Shown here one piece after another: positions 36,001 through 37,857 of a DNA stretch of 37,857 nucleotides. This DNA is from Azotobacter paspali. GTDB taxonomy: Bacteria > Pseudomonadota > Gammaproteobacteria > Pseudomonadales > Pseudomonadaceae. The position numbers were made by a program, and so were the translations under genes. Below the pieces are notes generated by a model, which was not told the DNA's origin, searched no databases, and was given only the letters and a program-made list of their open reading frames with translations. The stretch's first letter is position 1. Each line of letters begins with the position of its first letter. The stretch is taken from assembly GCF_042434745.1 (NCBI RefSeq), contig NZ_JBHLSS010000123.1, one strand, 5' to 3'.

Positions 36001-36074
36001 GTGGGCTTTCCGGGTTTCACGTTCGCTCCGGGAATCTTGGTATCCGTTCCAGTCGTTTTGCCAGCCAAATCCAT
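33000..36074 (-). CDS. Hybrid sensor histidine kinase (PAS-HisKA-HATPase-REC-REC-Hpt)
   Basis: 1024 residues. Membrane helix at about 26-50, a short external part of about 60 residues, and a second helix at 108-130. PAS at about 145-262 (VLFDSIPFPLFVKDREARYI). HisKA His292 in SHEIRTPMNVIMG. HATPase N-box LLDNAIKFTSQG, DTGIGLD and GGTGLGLAICK. REC1 Asp582 (VIMDWLMPGMDG), REC2 Asp728 (VLMDCQMPVMDG), Hpt His872 (RIAHTLKGLAGNIGATAL). A BarA/ArcB-type phosphorelay; the stimulus cannot be told. It presumably passes phosphate to the coupled HD-GYP regulator. Confidence 0.93.
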   Translation of the reverse strand: MDLAGKTTGTDTKIPGANVKPGKPTTLASLLAVLLLLFSSLNAGRTLLLAQERHEVLQALVHGVGSSATTGDGRDPEAFRTWEDIACKKALERLATRLERLDSQVDSAMHIVAATLLSGLLLAAFALHGYHRRRTLPEQAGCDELELQRVLFDSIPFPLFVKDREARYIRFNQAFLDSFRVRAEELTGKTILDFLELPAEERSRYQAASERLLREGGLFSTERRIRYADGREHPSIYTLAGYPGGDGRPAGLLGMLIDISVQKASERALAEAKELAQEATRMKSDFLANMSHEIRTPMNVIMGMTQLALDSGLDERQRNFVEKAHDAARSLLGIINDILDFSKIEAGKMRFEQVDFQLESVTDHLADLSVLKAQEKGLELLFDIATDVPTALIGDPLRLGQVLSNLLDNAIKFTSQGEITLRIRKECEDERSVRLRFEVRDTGIGLDETQRRKLFRAFTQADSSTSRQYGGTGLGLAICKHLVTMMDGEIGVDSSPGVGSTFHFDARFERQANQRELLADSADLLGMRVLVVDDNASALEIFAGMLSALRFAVTTTDNAPQAIRLLDRAQQEGNPYRLVIMDWLMPGMDGVQAVGAIRAAPRIAETPLFVMVTSYGRDELLERLGKVPVEGLLVKPVTPSNLLDGILDACSRRMRTAPNSRKALESEAEQAREALRGAHLLLVEDDPINQEMAMEFLATAGIRVDVANDGAEAVGKVMAHAYDGVLMDCQMPVMDGFEATQRIRRAGLVDLPILAMTANTMAGDREHCLAAGMNAYIAKPIDVTQLFITLRHWVGGSRPLALHAPPATGGSVSTAPANTALERAAALRRLGGNRALLDRLLARFAATQADAAARLGAALAAGDREDARRIAHTLKGLAGNIGATALAVQAATLEQCLGQNRQPPAGTLDDLERGLGALCASIAAAPAAGNPAPIVAETQQELSALDEGLRTLETLLRDDDADALAQLRALSPRLAAHGLGERAGELQALVARYDFEAALASLAAIRRSLTPQSTEAASLRRPRR

Positions 36075-36281
36075 GCGGCTTCTGGTCGTCCGGACGGTGT
36101 CGACGAAAAAGATGGCGTTTTGATTCTAGAAGCAGTGTCGCGCGGTGGAGAGGGCGGATAAAGGGAGAAAAGGGAACAAATCACTTGGTGTTCCCGGCTG
36201 CGGGCGATCCGTCGGGTGTGTCCGCCGGTCCCAGGGCCCGAGCGGGCCGGCCGAAAGACGTGACAGTGAGGAGAGGCGGGT

Positions 36282-37592
36282 TCAGCCGGCCGGCGCCAAC
36301 GCGGGGGCTCCGCGCCGCCACAGGCCGGCGCCGATCAAGATGAACAGCAGGCACAGTGCGCCGACGTAATAGGCCGGGCCCAACGGGCTCCACTTCAGCA
36401 GCAGGCTGACTAGGATCGGCGTCAGGCCGCCGCAGATGGCGTAGGCCAGGTTGTAGGAGAACGACAACCCGGAGAAGCGCACCGCCGCTGGGAAGGCCTT
36501 GACCATCACCATGGGGATGGCGCCGATGCTGCCCACGCAGAGGCCGGCCAGGGCGTACAGCGGCAGCATCAGGTCGCGGTGGCCGGCGAGGCTGGCGTAG
36601 AACATCGAGGAGCTGGCCAGGAGCAGCAGGCCGCCGCAGACGAAAGTCGGCCCGGCGCCGAAGCGGTCCGCCGCGAGGCCGGCCAGCACGCAGCCGAGGG
36701 TCAGGCCGAGAATGGCCAGGCCGTTGGCCCGCAGGGCCTCTTCCGCGGCGAAGCCGTGCAGCGTCTGCAGCAGGGTCGGGGTCATCAGGATGATCACCAC
36801 GATGCCGGCCGATAGCACCCAGGTCAGCAGCATCGACAGCAGCACCGCCGGACGGTGCTCGCGCACCACCGCCTTGAGCGGCAGTTCGGCGGCCAGCGAC
36901 TGGCGCAGTTGCAGCTCGGCGAACACCGGCGTCTCGTGCAGCCAGCGGCGCAGGTAGACCGAAACCAGGCCGAAGGCCCCGCCGATCAGGAAAGGGATGC
37001 GCCAGGCCCAGTCGGTCAGTTCCTCGGCGCTGAACGCCCGGTTGATCGCGTTGGCGGTCAGCGAGCCGAGCAGGATGCCGGCGGTCAGCCCGGCGGTCAG
37101 GGTGCTGCAGGCGAAGCCGATGTGCCGCTGCGGCGCGTGCTCGGCGACGAACACCCAGGCCCCCGGCACCTCGCCGCCGATCGCCGCGCCCTGCACCACG
37201 CGCAGGGTCAGCAGCGCCAGCGGCGCCCAGACGCCGATCTGCGTGTAGGTCGGCAGGAGGCCCATGCACAGGGTCGGCACGGCCATCATGAAAATGCTCA
37301 GGGTGAACATGCGCTTGCGCCCGAGCAGATCGCCGAAGTGGGCCATGACAATGCCGCCCAGCGGGCGCGCCAGGTAGCCGGCGGCGAAGATGCCAAAGGT
37401 CTGCAACTGGCGCAGCCAGTCGGGCATCTCGGCGGGGAAGAACAGCTTGCCGACCACCGTGGCGAAGAACACGAAGATGATGAAGTCGTAGAACTCCAGC
37501 GCGCCGCCCAGGGCGGAAAGCGAGAGGGTCTTGAGGTCGCTGCGGGTCAACGGACGCGCCACGGGCGCGCTGCTGGAGTGCTCGGCGGACAT
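36282..37592 (-). CDS. MFS transporter, metabolite:H+ symporter (MHS) family
   Basis: 436 residues, 12 predicted helices. The MHS family opening LSALGGALEFYDFIIFVFFA and the loop GGIVMAHFGDLLGRKRMF (MFS motif A) are clear. Later blocks include LRVVQGAAIGGEVPGAWVFV and ETPVFAEL. Relatives carry dicarboxylates, alpha-ketoglutarate, citrate, proline or betaine; the substrate cannot be decided from sequence. Start MSAEHSSS at 37592. Stands alone, pointing the same way as the two-component pair. In 36075-36281 nothing is recognised. Confidence 0.88.
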   Translation of the reverse strand: MSAEHSSSAPVARPLTRSDLKTLSLSALGGALEFYDFIIFVFFATVVGKLFFPAEMPDWLRQLQTFGIFAAGYLARPLGGIVMAHFGDLLGRKRMFTLSIFMMAVPTLCMGLLPTYTQIGVWAPLALLTLRVVQGAAIGGEVPGAWVFVAEHAPQRHIGFACSTLTAGLTAGILLGSLTANAINRAFSAEELTDWAWRIPFLIGGAFGLVSVYLRRWLHETPVFAELQLRQSLAAELPLKAVVREHRPAVLLSMLLTWVLSAGIVVIILMTPTLLQTLHGFAAEEALRANGLAILGLTLGCVLAGLAADRFGAGPTFVCGGLLLLASSSMFYASLAGHRDLMLPLYALAGLCVGSIGAIPMVMVKAFPAAVRFSGLSFSYNLAYAICGGLTPILVSLLLKWSPLGPAYYVGALCLLFILIGAGLWRRGAPALAPAG

Positions 37593-37857
37593 GGGGGCTG
37601 GTTTCTCGGGGGATGGGGCGAGGGCCGGCGCACCATAGCAAATTCCGCGGCGGCCGGGCAGCGGTCGGGGCAGTCGGTGCTGTCTTTAAAGTCGCTTTTC
37701 GCTCGCGCTGGCGGAAAGTACGGGACCCGGCAAGACCGGGCCTCGGGGCTGAGTGATCCCCAGAAACTTTCCAAGAAAATCAATTGGGTAGGGCTTGAAG
37801 AGGCCTGCATGGACGGGCACGTTGGTTGTCGCCAAACAAAAACAGCGTCCCCAGCCC
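37593..37857. other. Non-coding end of window
   Basis: 265 nt without a gene I can support. It contains the MFS leader and a short stem (CCCGG-CAAGA-CCGGG, 37726-37740). A minus-strand frame here overlaps the start of the MFS gene and has no recognised similarity. Confidence 0.4.

Noticed and set aside
37547..37810. 87-codon minus-strand gene at the window end
   Set aside because: Overlaps the MFS start in another frame, has no recognisable domain, and contains no good ribosome site.

Overview
The window is high-GC DNA from a diazotrophic gammaproteobacterium, almost certainly an Azotobacter (A. vinelandii or a close relative). Three things point there: an AlgE-type alginate epimerase with four RTX modules, a second ('minor') nif cluster with divergent nifLA and rnf1 followed by nafY, and a modG / modEABC molybdate locus. 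Identifications come from recognising protein motifs by eye. No database search was run.

Layout. (1) 3-2300: 3' part of an algE mannuronan C-5-epimerase gene, then a terminator. (2) 2428-4793: a decayed stretch with an IS5/IS427-type element whose transposase is broken, an N-terminal LysR remnant fused to an N-terminal formate/nitrite-transporter remnant, and a frameshifted HPP-CBS membrane protein. (3) 5015-7910: flavohaemoglobin hmp divergent from norR, with two NorR-type GT-N7-AC sites and a -24/-12-like promoter between them. (4) about 8092-12431: what I read as a relict chromosomal integron. It has a frameshifted and stop-interrupted intI, an attI-like region, and leftward cassettes: a trypsin-like protease, a small membrane protein, a truncated GIY-YIG protein plus small ORF, and a P-loop kinase. 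There are two complete attC-like sites, one attC fragment, an IS110/IS1111 remnant inside the array, and three copies of an approximately 77-bp multi-hairpin repeat.

(5) 12726-16297, leftward: nifB-fdxN-nifO-nifQ-rhdN-grx5, driven from a -24/-12 promoter with two NifA upstream sites. Together these make NifB-co and feed molybdenum and Fe-S/sulfur to FeMo-co synthesis. (6) nifA and nifL (leftward) diverge from rnfA1-B1-C1-D1-G1-E1-H1, nafY and a NifX-like gene (rightward). The shared intergenic region holds two TGT-N10-ACA sites and one -24/-12 element facing each way. Rnf1 supplies low-potential electrons for nitrogenase, and NafY chaperones FeMo-co and apo-dinitrogenase.

(7) 26928-27573: a PAAR-like (DUF4280) gene cut by an IS5-family fragment. 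(8) modG (leftward) diverges from modE-A-B-C (rightward). The modE upstream region carries a good -24/-12 match and a NifA-type site at the expected distance, which would tie molybdate uptake to nif control. (9) 31960-36074: a hybrid histidine kinase translationally coupled to a REC/HD-GYP response regulator. (10) 36282-37592: an MHS-family MFS symporter. No tRNA, rRNA or CRISPR was seen.
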